From the NCBI GenBank assembly GCA_965243805.1, contig OZ251577.1:2480001-2544000 (forward strand): 64,000 bases of DNA, written 5' to 3'. This DNA comes from CATQHQ01 sp965243805. Its GTDB lineage: Bacteria; Gemmatimonadota; Gemmatimonadetes; Longimicrobiales; Gaopeijiaceae. The translations under genes and the position numbers were made by a program. The notes beneath the pieces are model-generated. The model searched no databases. It saw only the letters and a list, made by a program, of their open reading frames with translations, and was not told the DNA's origin. Shown piece after piece: positions 52,201 through 59,573 of the stretch; the first letter of the stretch is position 1; every line of letters starts with the position of its first letter.

Positions 52201-53022
52201 CAGCATCTTCCCTACTCGCCACGCGCCGATCGTGTTGTGGACCAGGAACTGGACCATGTACTGCTCGGTGAACAGTTGCGTGACCGCCGGTAGTTCGTCT
52301 GCCCCAATCTTGACGCCACTCCGGTTCACTTGGTCTTTGCGCTCTGCCTGCCAGAACTGGTACGTCCAGCCGAGCGAGTCGTTGGCAAGGAAGACCGCCC
52401 TCGGAATCGATTCCAGCAGTTCCTCGAGCTTCAGCCGGGCCTCGGGCGGCAGCACGACTTCAAGGACAGGGTCGCCCGGCCGGAAGATGCCCGGCAACAT
52501 CTCCTGCGCAAACCTCCCTGCCAGTGCCCATGGGTCCTCGCATTTCTCACGAGCCAGATCCTCGCACTCGTCCAGCGACACCGTCACTCCGCTCCCGGGC
52601 TCCACCAGCAACTCGTTTTCGGCCAGAAACCGGGCGAAGAGCATCCGGTGCCACTGCTCGTAGGCGACCTCGTGGACGAGCTTGCCGACCTCCTGCCTGC
52701 GAGTGGTCCGGTCGCACTGGTCGCCGAGCTGGCGGCCCCGCGCCCGCAGTCGGTTCCGAAGTGCGCCTTGGGCCAGCGACATCGAGTCGTGAGGCCGCGG
52801 GCGGTCCACGGCCAAGGTTTCCAGGCTCTGCCGGCCGGCGGCCTCCGTTGTGCGACGGGCATCCAGGACCACTCGGGCCAAGCGGCCACGAAGGCTAGAA
52901 GAAAGCTGGGGGTATCGTGTGACACCCGTAGCACGATCCAACAAGGTTCTAGCCTCTATGCCCCTGTACCCTTGCTCGAACGCCCAGCAGTTTCCGCACT
53001 TCTTGATAGATCGGCACGCCAA
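49279..53022 (-). CDS. pglX: BREX adenine-type DNA methyltransferase PglX, copy 2 (with C14 tract)
   Basis: This protein of about 1247 residues is colinear with copy 1 and nearly identical over long stretches, including DPCCGSGHFL and TNVPFL. The clearest difference is a segment before NGRGLWNKSGIAVSQIG, where copy 1 reads QGGGIWNEHGIAVSQIG. A run of fourteen C lies in the coding strand near residue 1010, giving SPPPPL. The reading frame is intact here, so this copy is in the on state. The start is uncertain: ATG 53022 overlaps ietS by 74 bases, and TTG codons about 80 bases later fit copy 1 better. Confidence 0.87.
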   Translation of the reverse strand: MACRSIKKCGNCWAFEQGYRGIEARTLLDRATGVTRYPQLSSSLRGRLARVVLDARRTTEAAGRQSLETLAVDRPRPHDSMSLAQGALRNRLRARGRQLGDQCDRTTRRQEVGKLVHEVAYEQWHRMLFARFLAENELLVEPGSGVTVSLDECEDLAREKCEDPWALAGRFAQEMLPGIFRPGDPVLEVVLPPEARLKLEELLESIPRAVFLANDSLGWTYQFWQAERKDQVNRSGVKIGADELPAVTQLFTEQYMVQFLVHNTIGAWRVGKMLDRTDRPNDSDGQTEDGLRRAVRIQAENGYDFSHLRFVRDEGESWRPAAGWFEKWPRTAAELRVLDPCCGSGHFLVEALELLVRLRMEEEDLAVQDAVCAVLRDNLHGLEIDPRCAQIAAFNVAFTAWRLVGRPFKLPRLNIACCGLGPNAAKAEWEMVAARMEGTTSFEGKRDLFGSEPSLATGPLQAGMAALHQVFRQAPELGSLIDPDTALGGDLFRADLEAVRQALPAIVDREGAAGGDDFERAVAAQGMARIVELLTGTYTLVVTNVPFLARGKQSATLRQFAEAHHSEAKGDLATMFVARIMGWLDESGTLAVVAPQNWLFLRSYRKLRERLLKRRTFNVVSRLGSGAFETISGHVVNVSLNILSADIPSHDWQMVGLDVSATGDQTPIRAAEKAILLANDAKVHMAKQAEQLKNPDETVLLHPVGDRSLLSEHADAYVGVITFDYSCFGRLHWEVSDGHDRELSWALQQSTVSRTAHYGGREHVVHPQHGDETARTFNSAKAAAYNGRGLWNKSGIAVSQIGALPVSLYTGDLFDNNVSGLGPLDNDTLPAVWAFCSSPEYNRAVREIDHGLKVTNATLVKVPFDLDHWKKVAQEQYPHGLPDPYSDDPTQWLFHGHPCGSVVWDEHTKRLTHGPLRTDPTVLQVAVARLLGYRWPAEYDSAMSLSVESKHWVEHSAALRNFADRDGIACLSAVAGERSAQDRVRELLAAAYGQEWSATVERTLLANTATSPPPPLDEWLRDHFFREHCRLFHNRPFIWHVWDGQRDGFHALVNYHRLAGPDGEGRRTLESLAYRYLGDWIEQQRGEQQEGKAGADARLAAAIDLQRQLERIATGEPPLDIFVRWRPLHRQPIGWEPHIDDGVRLNIRPFMRAELRTGGRKGAGILRHKPNIKWGKDRGKEPERHKETDEDIRPRDDFPWFWSCPGGGTEQQRTDFQGGPAFDGNRWNDLHYTRAAKEAARARAAAP
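49977..49990 (-). repeat. C14 homopolymer in pglX copy 2
   Basis: Fourteen G on the plus strand lie within codons AGC, four CCC and CTT of pglX2. One shifted frame meets TGA at 49973-49975, right after the tract; the other runs about 100 codons to 49686. A run this long should slip often. The copy 1 gene has an ordinary sequence at this site. Confidence 0.9.
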
Positions 53023-55534
53023 CTGCCTCAGTGACTTCCAGTGTCACTGCCAAGCCGTAGCGTATAGTAGTCGGTATGTCGGCCGCGTCCTTGCGACAGT
53101 TGACCGCAATGTCAACAACCTCCTCTGCGTCAGTGGGCGGAAGTACGCCAGTGCCTACGAATACCTCGTGCTGCACCGTTCCTCGTTGAACAGCATGCCG
53201 GTCGGCGAACATCCTTTCGTCCACTATACGACCGTCCGCCCTGAACCAGAGGTGTGCTACTCGATACTGCGAACGCGTACATACGACCGGAGTAATCCAC
53301 GCCAACGTGACCGTCAGCCTCCTGCGAGCACTCGTTGTGGTGAGATCAAGTGGAATGGGCAAAGCAAACTGATCGGCTTGCCCGTCATCCAATTCTCCAA
53401 ATCCAAGCACGGTGACGCGCCGCTCGGTACACGACCGTGCTCGTCCAAAATCCACCTTGCCATACCCTAGGAACCTCCCTATGCGCTCCCTCACAACGTA
53501 CCCGCCGTGTCGAGGTCTTAGGACGGAATCATATACGCTCTCCGCATGGCCCCATGAAGCACTGTGTACAATGAGTGCCTTGGTCAGGACAACGTCGTAG
53601 CGACTAGGTGGCAAACCGTTCGATGTTGCTCGTATGTCCTGTAGCAACTGCTGCAATTGCACCGCACTCCTTGTAGTCAGTGCCGCGGCATTGCTGGTTC
53701 CCCGGGTGTACGCGACTTCACTGAGGTCGCCTGTGCGGCCCGGCACGCTGACCGCCTGTCCCGGAGCATGCATTGAGGATGGAAGCGAGAAGGTGCGATT
53801 GGTCCGCATAGGCACCTTGCTTCGTATAACCTGCTTGCCGCCAGAAACCAAGATCTCCGGCTTCAGCCCTCTGCGGTAGCCAGGTCCGTGCCGACTGACC
53901 AGGCTTGGCATGTCGGAAGACGAGAACGGATCCGCATACGGTTTCCCTGCGGGACCCGATTGGTCCTCGTGAGCGGCCCCTACAGTAATCACGTTGATGG
54001 CTTCAGCTGGCGACAGAATTGAGCGATTACGGGTATCGCTCGTGATCGCCGATACTACCTTACGTTCAATGTCGTCTTGCGACCGGGCAAGTAGGGCTTC
54101 GGTCGAAACGTCGAGATCGATGTCATCCATGCAGTTGCCAGCACTGACCACAAACAGCACCGTGTACTTCCACGACAGCCAATCCAACAGCCGTGCCCAG
54201 GGACTCATTTCACGGAGAAATGGCCGCCCTCGATCCCCTATCGAGAGATTAACAATGCGTACGGTCGGTGCAGCCGGTGCCTTGTCGCCTTCTTGCTCGT
54301 ACATGCGCCGCATTGCACGGTGAAGCAAATCCACCGGTAATACGTCATCCGGGATTCGTTCAACGCTACCCTCAGGTGTCCGTGCGGGCTTCATAATCGG
54401 CCTAACGTACAGTGGCGTGGCAAGAGAAGTGCCCTGTTTGCCCAAGTCTCCATGGCAAATAAGCGAGGCCATGGTTGTTCCGTGAAAGCGATCTGTGGCC
54501 TCATACGTCTCTTCGTAGCCGTCGGGATCATCTACCAACACGCGGCCATCAAGCACGTCATGACGAGTCAATGGCAGTCCGTCGAACAGTGCGGCCACTG
54601 GCGAAACCGCGGGAGGCGGCACCGGCCTCTCCTGCTCCAGAGCTGGCAAGGAGTGTACTGGCTCAAACACCCTGACGGCGCACTGCCCGACGGGCCGGAC
54701 ATACATGATCTCGTCGCACGCCAACAGACGGATGTTTGATGTTCCCTCCCGTTGCCTATCGATCATCCGCTGGATTTGGACTGGTGGAAGACGTCCGAGC
54801 ATCCCGTGATACGCGATGTCGGGAATTGCGCACTGCTGCACGACCGAACCACCCAACGACTCGATTTCGGACCGAATACGACGCTCGGCCGCCTGCCGCT
54901 GGTTGCGAGTGCTCCTGTGCCAAAGTTCGATTTCGAACGGTATGAACTCCGGTTCGTACTCGAGTCGAAATGCCCAGTCCTCGACAATGCCAGTGTCCTG
55001 AAGACGATCCTGCACGTCCCAAGGACGGATACTTCTCAGGCACTCGAAAGCGGCCTTGAACGGGGCGAGGCCTCTGCGAAACTCCACGCTGGGATCGTCC
55101 TTCCACGTGTCAAACAGGCTCTGCAGCTCTTGCAAGGCTCTCATGTCGGTCATGACGAGGAACAGCTGTCCCGACAAGCTTTTGCCTGGCCTGCCTTCAA
55201 CAGAGAAGCCGTGTTCAGGCTTGATGTCAGGCAGATCGTAATCGGCCAGCCATTCAAGCCCTGGTATCCTGCGGACTGCATTGATGAATCTGTCAACGGG
55301 ACCGATGGTTTCTAGAACCAGTACCTGTTCCGGCATGATTCCAAGGGTGCTGTCTTGCAGTGCGAGCCGCTTGCTATTGAGCGCATCTTGCAGACGCCGA
55401 AACTGTGGTACTAGGCGGGTAGCTTGGTCCGAAGGAGATGGACGCGTGATCCGAGGAAAGCCAGACTGCCGTTTGGCACGGTCAGCTTGTGTGGGCCGTG
55501 GAAAGACAAGAAGAGGGTAGCGCGACTCGGCCAT
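52949..55534 (-). CDS. ietS: subtilisin-like serine protease of an IetAS-type system
   Basis: Starting at ATG 55534, this 861-residue protein contains a subtilase (S8) domain. Counting from that start, the likely catalytic Asp is 318 (ALFDGLPLTRHD), His is 351 (DRFHGTTMASLIC) and Ser is 614 (RGTSNAAALT), with the oxyanion Asn in FVVSAGNC. The N-terminal 300 residues and C-terminal 200 (beta-rich) are extra domains. It lies 8 bases after an AAA ATPase gene. This AAA-plus-subtilase pairing and order match IetAS, first described as a plasmid toxin system and later as a phage-defense system. No signal peptide, so it acts in the cytoplasm. Confidence 0.82.
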   Translation of the reverse strand: MAESRYPLLVFPRPTQADRAKRQSGFPRITRPSPSDQATRLVPQFRRLQDALNSKRLALQDSTLGIMPEQVLVLETIGPVDRFINAVRRIPGLEWLADYDLPDIKPEHGFSVEGRPGKSLSGQLFLVMTDMRALQELQSLFDTWKDDPSVEFRRGLAPFKAAFECLRSIRPWDVQDRLQDTGIVEDWAFRLEYEPEFIPFEIELWHRSTRNQRQAAERRIRSEIESLGGSVVQQCAIPDIAYHGMLGRLPPVQIQRMIDRQREGTSNIRLLACDEIMYVRPVGQCAVRVFEPVHSLPALEQERPVPPPAVSPVAALFDGLPLTRHDVLDGRVLVDDPDGYEETYEATDRFHGTTMASLICHGDLGKQGTSLATPLYVRPIMKPARTPEGSVERIPDDVLPVDLLHRAMRRMYEQEGDKAPAAPTVRIVNLSIGDRGRPFLREMSPWARLLDWLSWKYTVLFVVSAGNCMDDIDLDVSTEALLARSQDDIERKVVSAITSDTRNRSILSPAEAINVITVGAAHEDQSGPAGKPYADPFSSSDMPSLVSRHGPGYRRGLKPEILVSGGKQVIRSKVPMRTNRTFSLPSSMHAPGQAVSVPGRTGDLSEVAYTRGTSNAAALTTRSAVQLQQLLQDIRATSNGLPPSRYDVVLTKALIVHSASWGHAESVYDSVLRPRHGGYVVRERIGRFLGYGKVDFGRARSCTERRVTVLGFGELDDGQADQFALPIPLDLTTTSARRRLTVTLAWITPVVCTRSQYRVAHLWFRADGRIVDERMFADRHAVQRGTVQHEVFVGTGVLPPTDAEEVVDIAVNCRKDAADIPTTIRYGLAVTLEVTEAVGVPIYQEVRKLLGVRARVQGHRG

Positions 55535-55542
55535 AGCTTGAT

Positions 55543-56535
55543 CTATCCTTGAACGGTGTCCACAGAGGGCGGTGGCGAGTACCGCTTTTTCCATTGTCGG
55601 AGCTTCCGTTCGACAACCGTCTTGATGTTGCCGTTCGGTTGCTCCAGAACCGTGCGTCGCAGCACATCAGTCCCGAAGTCCTCCACTTCCGCGAAACTGG
55701 CCCCGCGTAGGCGTTGGGCGAGACTGCGCGGGGTGAAGCCGAGCGAACGGCCGGTCCGGCTTTCGAACCTGCGGAACCATTCTTCGATCTGGCCTTGAGT
55801 GGGGTACGACAACTCCAGGCGGATCTGGAAACGACGCCAGACGGCACGGTCGAGCAGCTCCGGGTGATTGCTGGCGGTGACCACCACGACATAGCTCGGG
55901 AGGGCGTCGATCTGAAGAAGAAGAGAACTGACTACTCGCTTGATCTCGCCGGTTTCGTGCACATCGCCGCGCTCCTTTCCGATCGCATCGAATTCATCGA
56001 GAAACAACACGCACTGGCGCGACCTGGCGTACTCGAACACTTGGTGGATGCGCTGGGCGGTCTCCCCAAGGTAGCTGCCGATCACCGCCTCGTAGCGGAC
56101 GACGACGAACGACACGCTCAGCTCGTGCGCCACCGCTTCGGCAAGGGTGGTCTTTCCGTTGCCTGGTGGCCCGGCGAGCAGCACCCGATTGCGGGGTTCG
56201 AGGTTGTAGGAGCGAAGCAGGTCGGCGCGATGCTGCTCGGACACGAGTTCCCGGATGGACTCCTCCGAGTCTCTGGTCAAGATCACGTCTCCAAGACGCC
56301 GTGCCGGAGTCCGTTCGGCGACCAGGGGGCCAGCCGATGAGCGGATCGGTACGGGCGCGGGCGCACGACCCCGTCCGTTGCCCATCTGGAGGACTGCCAG
56401 CAGTCGGTCCGCCAAGATCGTGTGGTTCTTGGCGCGTTCGTCGGCGGCGAGGGCCTCCACGGCTCGCCGAACCTGGGCATCGTCGCCGGTCCGGCTGGCC
56501 TTCACGAGGCCCAAGATCAGGTCCGCTCGGGCCAT
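55543..56535 (-). CDS. ietA: AAA ATPase of an IetAS-type system
   Basis: This 330-residue AAA protein has Walker A LLAGPPGNGKTTLAEA (about 120-135), Walker B CVLFLDEFDAIGKERG, sensor 1 VVVTASNHPEL and an arginine-finger region RAVWRRFQIRLEL. It is followed at once by the subtilase gene, the pairing seen in IetAS. It may control or feed the protease. The promoter is probably in the 311-bp gap to the right. Confidence 0.82.
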   Translation of the reverse strand: MARADLILGLVKASRTGDDAQVRRAVEALAADERAKNHTILADRLLAVLQMGNGRGRAPAPVPIRSSAGPLVAERTPARRLGDVILTRDSEESIRELVSEQHRADLLRSYNLEPRNRVLLAGPPGNGKTTLAEAVAHELSVSFVVVRYEAVIGSYLGETAQRIHQVFEYARSRQCVLFLDEFDAIGKERGDVHETGEIKRVVSSLLLQIDALPSYVVVVTASNHPELLDRAVWRRFQIRLELSYPTQGQIEEWFRRFESRTGRSLGFTPRSLAQRLRGASFAEVEDFGTDVLRRTVLEQPNGNIKTVVERKLRQWKKRYSPPPSVDTVQG

Positions 56536-56846
56536 TCCTCGTTAGCTCCTGCTATTGAGGGTCCGGTGTCTCGCGTGGTTGGTGGTTTCGTCCCACTCCC
56601 TCCGCTGGAGAAGGTATGGTGTGCGGTGGTCGCTGGCAACGACGGAGACGCTGGACGGGGCCGCGAGGTGGATGGCATCCTGCGCAGCGTCGGTCGCCGA
56701 CACCCGGACGGCCGAGGGGGTCAGTGTGGGGCTATATTGGAGGTGCATCGGGCCGCACCGGTCTCCAGCGAAGACCCGTCGCGACCACAACATCGAGTCC
56801 CGTCACCGACCGGTCACAGCACCCCCCGCTCAAGGAAGGAAGCACT
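56536..56846. other. divergent intergenic region between ietA and a small membrane-protein gene
   Basis: No convincing gene was found in these 311 bases. CTATATTGG at 56732-56740 on the plus strand resembles the TATATT boxes seen elsewhere in the window and could be a -10 element for the small gene, although no good -35 is visible. The leftward promoter for ietA must also lie here. Confidence 0.3.
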
Positions 56847-57185
56847 GTGCTCTTCCTGCTCATCGCCGAAACAGTCCTGCTGGTGATTGTCCTGCTGGGC
56901 TATCCGATCGTGTCCAAATTCCGCACGCCCGCGGATTCGGCCCCCCTGCGCGGTCTCAACCTTCCGAAGGGGTCCGTCCGCAGTATGTTGGCACTCATGA
57001 GCGTTGGTAGCTTGGTGGTCGTTGCGACCTTCGGCGTGGGAGCCCTGGACGCGGACCAGTACGAACGGGTCGTAACGATGCTTGCCACGCTCGCCGGCCC
57101 AATCCTCGGATTCTACTTCGGCAGTCGCGGGGCCGAATCCCGACATGGCCACCATCAACCTGGACCTGCCAGCGAACCGCAGTGA
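56847..57185 (+). CDS. small two-helix membrane protein
   Basis: This 112-residue protein starts at GTG 56847 with AAGGAAGGA about 7 bases upstream. It has an N-terminal helix (LFLLIAETVLLVIVLLGY) and one or two further segments (MLALMSVGSLVVVATFGVGA; MLATLAGPILGFYFGSRGAE). No family was recognised. Apart from the transposase and the MORN-like frame, it is the only plus-strand gene in the island, sitting between ietA and the cytosine methyltransferase. A membrane effector is possible, but nothing in the sequence proves it. Confidence 0.6.
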   Translation: MLFLLIAETVLLVIVLLGYPIVSKFRTPADSAPLRGLNLPKGSVRSMLALMSVGSLVVVATFGVGALDADQYERVVTMLATLAGPILGFYFGSRGAESRHGHHQPGPASEPQ

Positions 57186-57194
57186 CGATGCCTG

Positions 57195-58139
57195 CTACGC
57201 CGTCAGCGCGTTGACGACGGCCGTCATCACCGGCGGACAGACTCCATTACCCAGGAGCCGAATCTGGTCGCGTCGCGTGCCGGTGGGCAGGACGAAGTCG
57301 GCGGGCATCCCCATGGCGCGTGCCAGTTCGGGGACCTGGAGCATTCGCATTCGCGGCGCCTGACCGTCGTGGGCGACGAGGGCGAATCGATCCACTGTCG
57401 TGACCGTGCGTAGGGGACGATCCAGTTTCTGCCATCCGCCGCATCCGTCGGTGCTGTAGTAGACGAGCAGGAAGCTGGCCGTCGGACCGAGCTTGGCGAA
57501 CGCCCGGTCGGCTCGCTGGAGGGTGGCCCGGGCCCTCCGGCGGTGCCGTAGCGGCGAAGTCTTCCACGTGCCCGTCGGATCAAGAATGGAGGCGGCCGTT
57601 GGCGCGGCACCGTCGTGCGGAGCGATGTGGCGTGGAGGCGGCCGGCCGCGGTCGCCCACCAGGATGAGGCGTCGGCGGGATTGCGGAACGCCGAAGCGAG
57701 AGGCGTCCAGGACATGTTCGCGGAGGTGATAACCGAGGCTCTGAAGGCAACGCAGCAGCTCCTCGTAGCGACGCCACGATCGCATGTGGACGACATTCTC
57801 CACCACTAGCCACCTCGGTCGGAAGTGCCGGACGTAGTCGACCACCAGGAAGGCTGTGGCTCGATTCGCCTCATCTCGCGGGGCAGCACCCTTCGCGCAG
57901 GTATGGTTCCTGCATTCTGGTGAAGCCAGCACCAAGTCGACTGCGCCTATTGTCCGGCGGAGTGCCGGGAGGTCCACGTTCTCGGCCCTGTCGGCAACTA
58001 TGTGGGCGTGCGGAAAGTTGGCGGAGTAAGTCGCGGTGGCTACGGGGTCGAGATCGACTCCCGCTACGATGTCAACTCCCGCAGCTTGCGCACCGACGCT
58101 GCTCCCGCCAGCACCGCAGAAGAGGTCGAGGGCCCGCAT
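57195..58139 (-). CDS. DNA (cytosine-5) methyltransferase
   Basis: This 314-residue enzyme has motif I LDLFCGAGGSSVG, motif IV with the catalytic Cys in ASPECRNHTCAKG (PEC in place of the usual PCQ), motif VI VVENV, motif VIII QSRRRLILVG and motif X LLGNGVCPPVM. The short target-recognition region lies between VIII and X. Its ATG overlaps the dprA-like stop (TGATG). No cognate endonuclease is visible, so it may be a solitary methylase serving the BREX operon or a remnant R-M system. Confidence 0.88.
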   Translation of the reverse strand: MRALDLFCGAGGSSVGAQAAGVDIVAGVDLDPVATATYSANFPHAHIVADRAENVDLPALRRTIGAVDLVLASPECRNHTCAKGAAPRDEANRATAFLVVDYVRHFRPRWLVVENVVHMRSWRRYEELLRCLQSLGYHLREHVLDASRFGVPQSRRRLILVGDRGRPPPRHIAPHDGAAPTAASILDPTGTWKTSPLRHRRRARATLQRADRAFAKLGPTASFLLVYYSTDGCGGWQKLDRPLRTVTTVDRFALVAHDGQAPRMRMLQVPELARAMGMPADFVLPTGTRRDQIRLLGNGVCPPVMTAVVNALTA

Positions 58140-58828
58140 CAGCCAGCCTCGAAGACAACCGACTCGGCACTCCGGCAGGGCATCTCGTTGATGACCCGAT
58201 CCAGTGTTCCCTCTTCCAGCACTGTGGCACCGTACTTGATCATGTCAAGGACCCACGCAGGAGGCGATGCGTTCGCGAACGAGCTGGGGAACAGCACCGG
58301 GCGGCCAAGTCGGATCGCTTCCCAGCCGTGGTGCATGGTTCCGCTGGCCTCCGTCGCCTCTACGATGACGGTCGCGTCCGCCAGCAAGGCCATCACCCTA
58401 TTTCGGCGGGGAAAGTTGCCCGGCCGGGGAGGGATGGCGGGCGGAAACTGGGTAACCAGCAGGTGCTCGGTGCCGATCAGGTCCTGCAAAGCTCGGTTCC
58501 GCTCGGTGGCGTAGCGATCCACGCCCGTTCCCAGCACCGCAATGGTACTGCCGCCGTTCTTGATCGCGGTTCGATGCGCGACCGCGTCGATGCCGAGCGC
58601 AAGGCCGCTGACCACGGTTACGTCCCGCTCGACGAGCCTGCTGGTGACGGCCTTCGCCTCGGCTAGTCCCTTGGCCGTGGCGCGGCGCGACCCGACCACC
58701 GCCATCCGCGGCCCGGCATCCAACAGCGCACGCCGACCTCGGCAGTAGAGGCGGTTGGGCGCAGTCCTGCGCTCGTGGCGATTCAGGTAGCCCAGAAGCT
58801 CATGTGGCGAACCGGACCAGGAAGTCAC
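58139..58828 (-). CDS. DprA/Smf-like Rossmann-fold protein
   Basis: This 229-residue protein starts at GTG 58828 and has DprA motifs: AVVGSRRATAKGLAEAK, VVSGLALGIDAVAHRTAI, TIAVLGTGVDRYATERNR and PRPGNFPRRNRVMALLADATV, then EATEASGTMHHGWEA. It is shorter than competence DprA, lacking the extra N- and C-terminal domains. In an operon with a cytosine methylase and BREX genes it is more likely a defense component than a competence factor. Both ends overlap neighbouring frames. Confidence 0.8.
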   Translation of the reverse strand: MTSWSGSPHELLGYLNRHERRTAPNRLYCRGRRALLDAGPRMAVVGSRRATAKGLAEAKAVTSRLVERDVTVVSGLALGIDAVAHRTAIKNGGSTIAVLGTGVDRYATERNRALQDLIGTEHLLVTQFPPAIPPRPGNFPRRNRVMALLADATVIVEATEASGTMHHGWEAIRLGRPVLFPSSFANASPPAWVLDMIKYGATVLEEGTLDRVINEMPCRSAESVVFEAG

Positions 58829-58875
58829 GCTTGAGCGACGCCCGGGCCAATGTTGTTGTCAATGACGAACTTCAT
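58825..58875 (-). pseudogene. 16-codon remnant of a DUF5615-type PIN-like toxin
   Basis: ATG at 58873-58875 overlaps the stop of the DUF433 gene (ATGA). The frame reads MKFVIDNNIGPGVAQA and ends with TGA, which overlaps the GTG start of dprA. MKFxIDxN at the N-terminus is the hallmark of DUF5615 PIN-like toxins, which normally follow DUF433 antitoxins. The rest of the toxin is absent. Confidence 0.6.
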
Positions 58876-59573
58876 GCTACTCGTTCGCTCAGTGCTCGTT
58901 CAAAGCGAACGGCCGCGTCCACTTCTGCCGCACCGATGCCCCACCATTCCATCACAGCGCTACGGTTGTCCTGTTCTGCAACGAACAAGTCGTAGATGAT
59001 GGCGGTCGAGATTCCACGACCGGCCAACGAGGGGCTGCCAAACCGCACTGCCGGATCAACGACTACCCTCCTGCCATATCCGGGCGGGTACCAACGACGA
59101 GCGTACTGGTTGGGAGGGTCGGAGAAGTCGATCTGCTTGGCCAGCTCTTCGATGATCGGCGCGATCGCCCACTGGCCTCCGCTTAGCAGGTGCAGGATGG
59201 CGTTCCCCCTGTCTCGAAGTCGAAGAAACACTTCGGTGCCGTCGGCAAAGAAGACGTGATGCGCGGCATGGACTGTGCCGAGAATTTCCCTTGCCTCGTC
59301 GAGAGCCCTCCTAATGTGTTGGAGGGAGATGCCGTGATCGACAAACTGCTTTATGAACAGCAGCTCGATCAGTTGGAGGAAGGATAGGTGAGTAGCATCC
59401 GAATTGTCTGTTGTGCCTAGGACGGGACGCTGATGGCGGACGCCCTCGCCGTGGCGATAGCTGTACCCCGCGTGCCAGCGACGCACGCGCCGGGGATGCA
59501 GGCCCACTAGCCGACCGGCCTGCGCGGCCGGGTAAGCCGGGGCCGTCCGCCATTCCATGTCGAGGTCGCTCAC
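58872..59573 (-). CDS. MerR-like HTH protein with DUF433 domain (antitoxin-like)
   Basis: This 233-residue protein starts at GTG 59573, overlapping the brxC stop (GTGA). Residues 8-100 resemble a MerR-type helix-turn-helix (YPAAQAGRLVGLHPRRVRRW, then THLSFLQLIELLFIKQFVDH). The C-terminus is a DUF433 domain (VVVDPAVRFGSPSLAGRGIS, then RSAVMEWWGIGAAEVDAAV). DUF433 proteins usually act as antitoxins of DUF5615 toxins; here the toxin is reduced to a stub. It may now serve as a transcriptional regulator of the BREX operon. Confidence 0.75.
   Translation of the reverse strand: MSDLDMEWRTAPAYPAAQAGRLVGLHPRRVRRWHAGYSYRHGEGVRHQRPVLGTTDNSDATHLSFLQLIELLFIKQFVDHGISLQHIRRALDEAREILGTVHAAHHVFFADGTEVFLRLRDRGNAILHLLSGGQWAIAPIIEELAKQIDFSDPPNQYARRWYPPGYGRRVVVDPAVRFGSPSLAGRGISTAIIYDLFVAEQDNRSAVMEWWGIGAAEVDAAVRFERALSERVA

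Larger units (their letters stand above)
42582..52890. repeat. 3.5-kb direct repeats formed by the two pglX genes
   Basis: The segment from about 42582 to 46170 recurs from about 49301 to 52890 in the same orientation, with long near-identical blocks at both ends. The helicase-DUF2290 pair and intergenic DNA lie between (46.2-49.3 kb). Recombination between the repeats could delete the module or exchange recognition segments. Confidence 0.8.
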
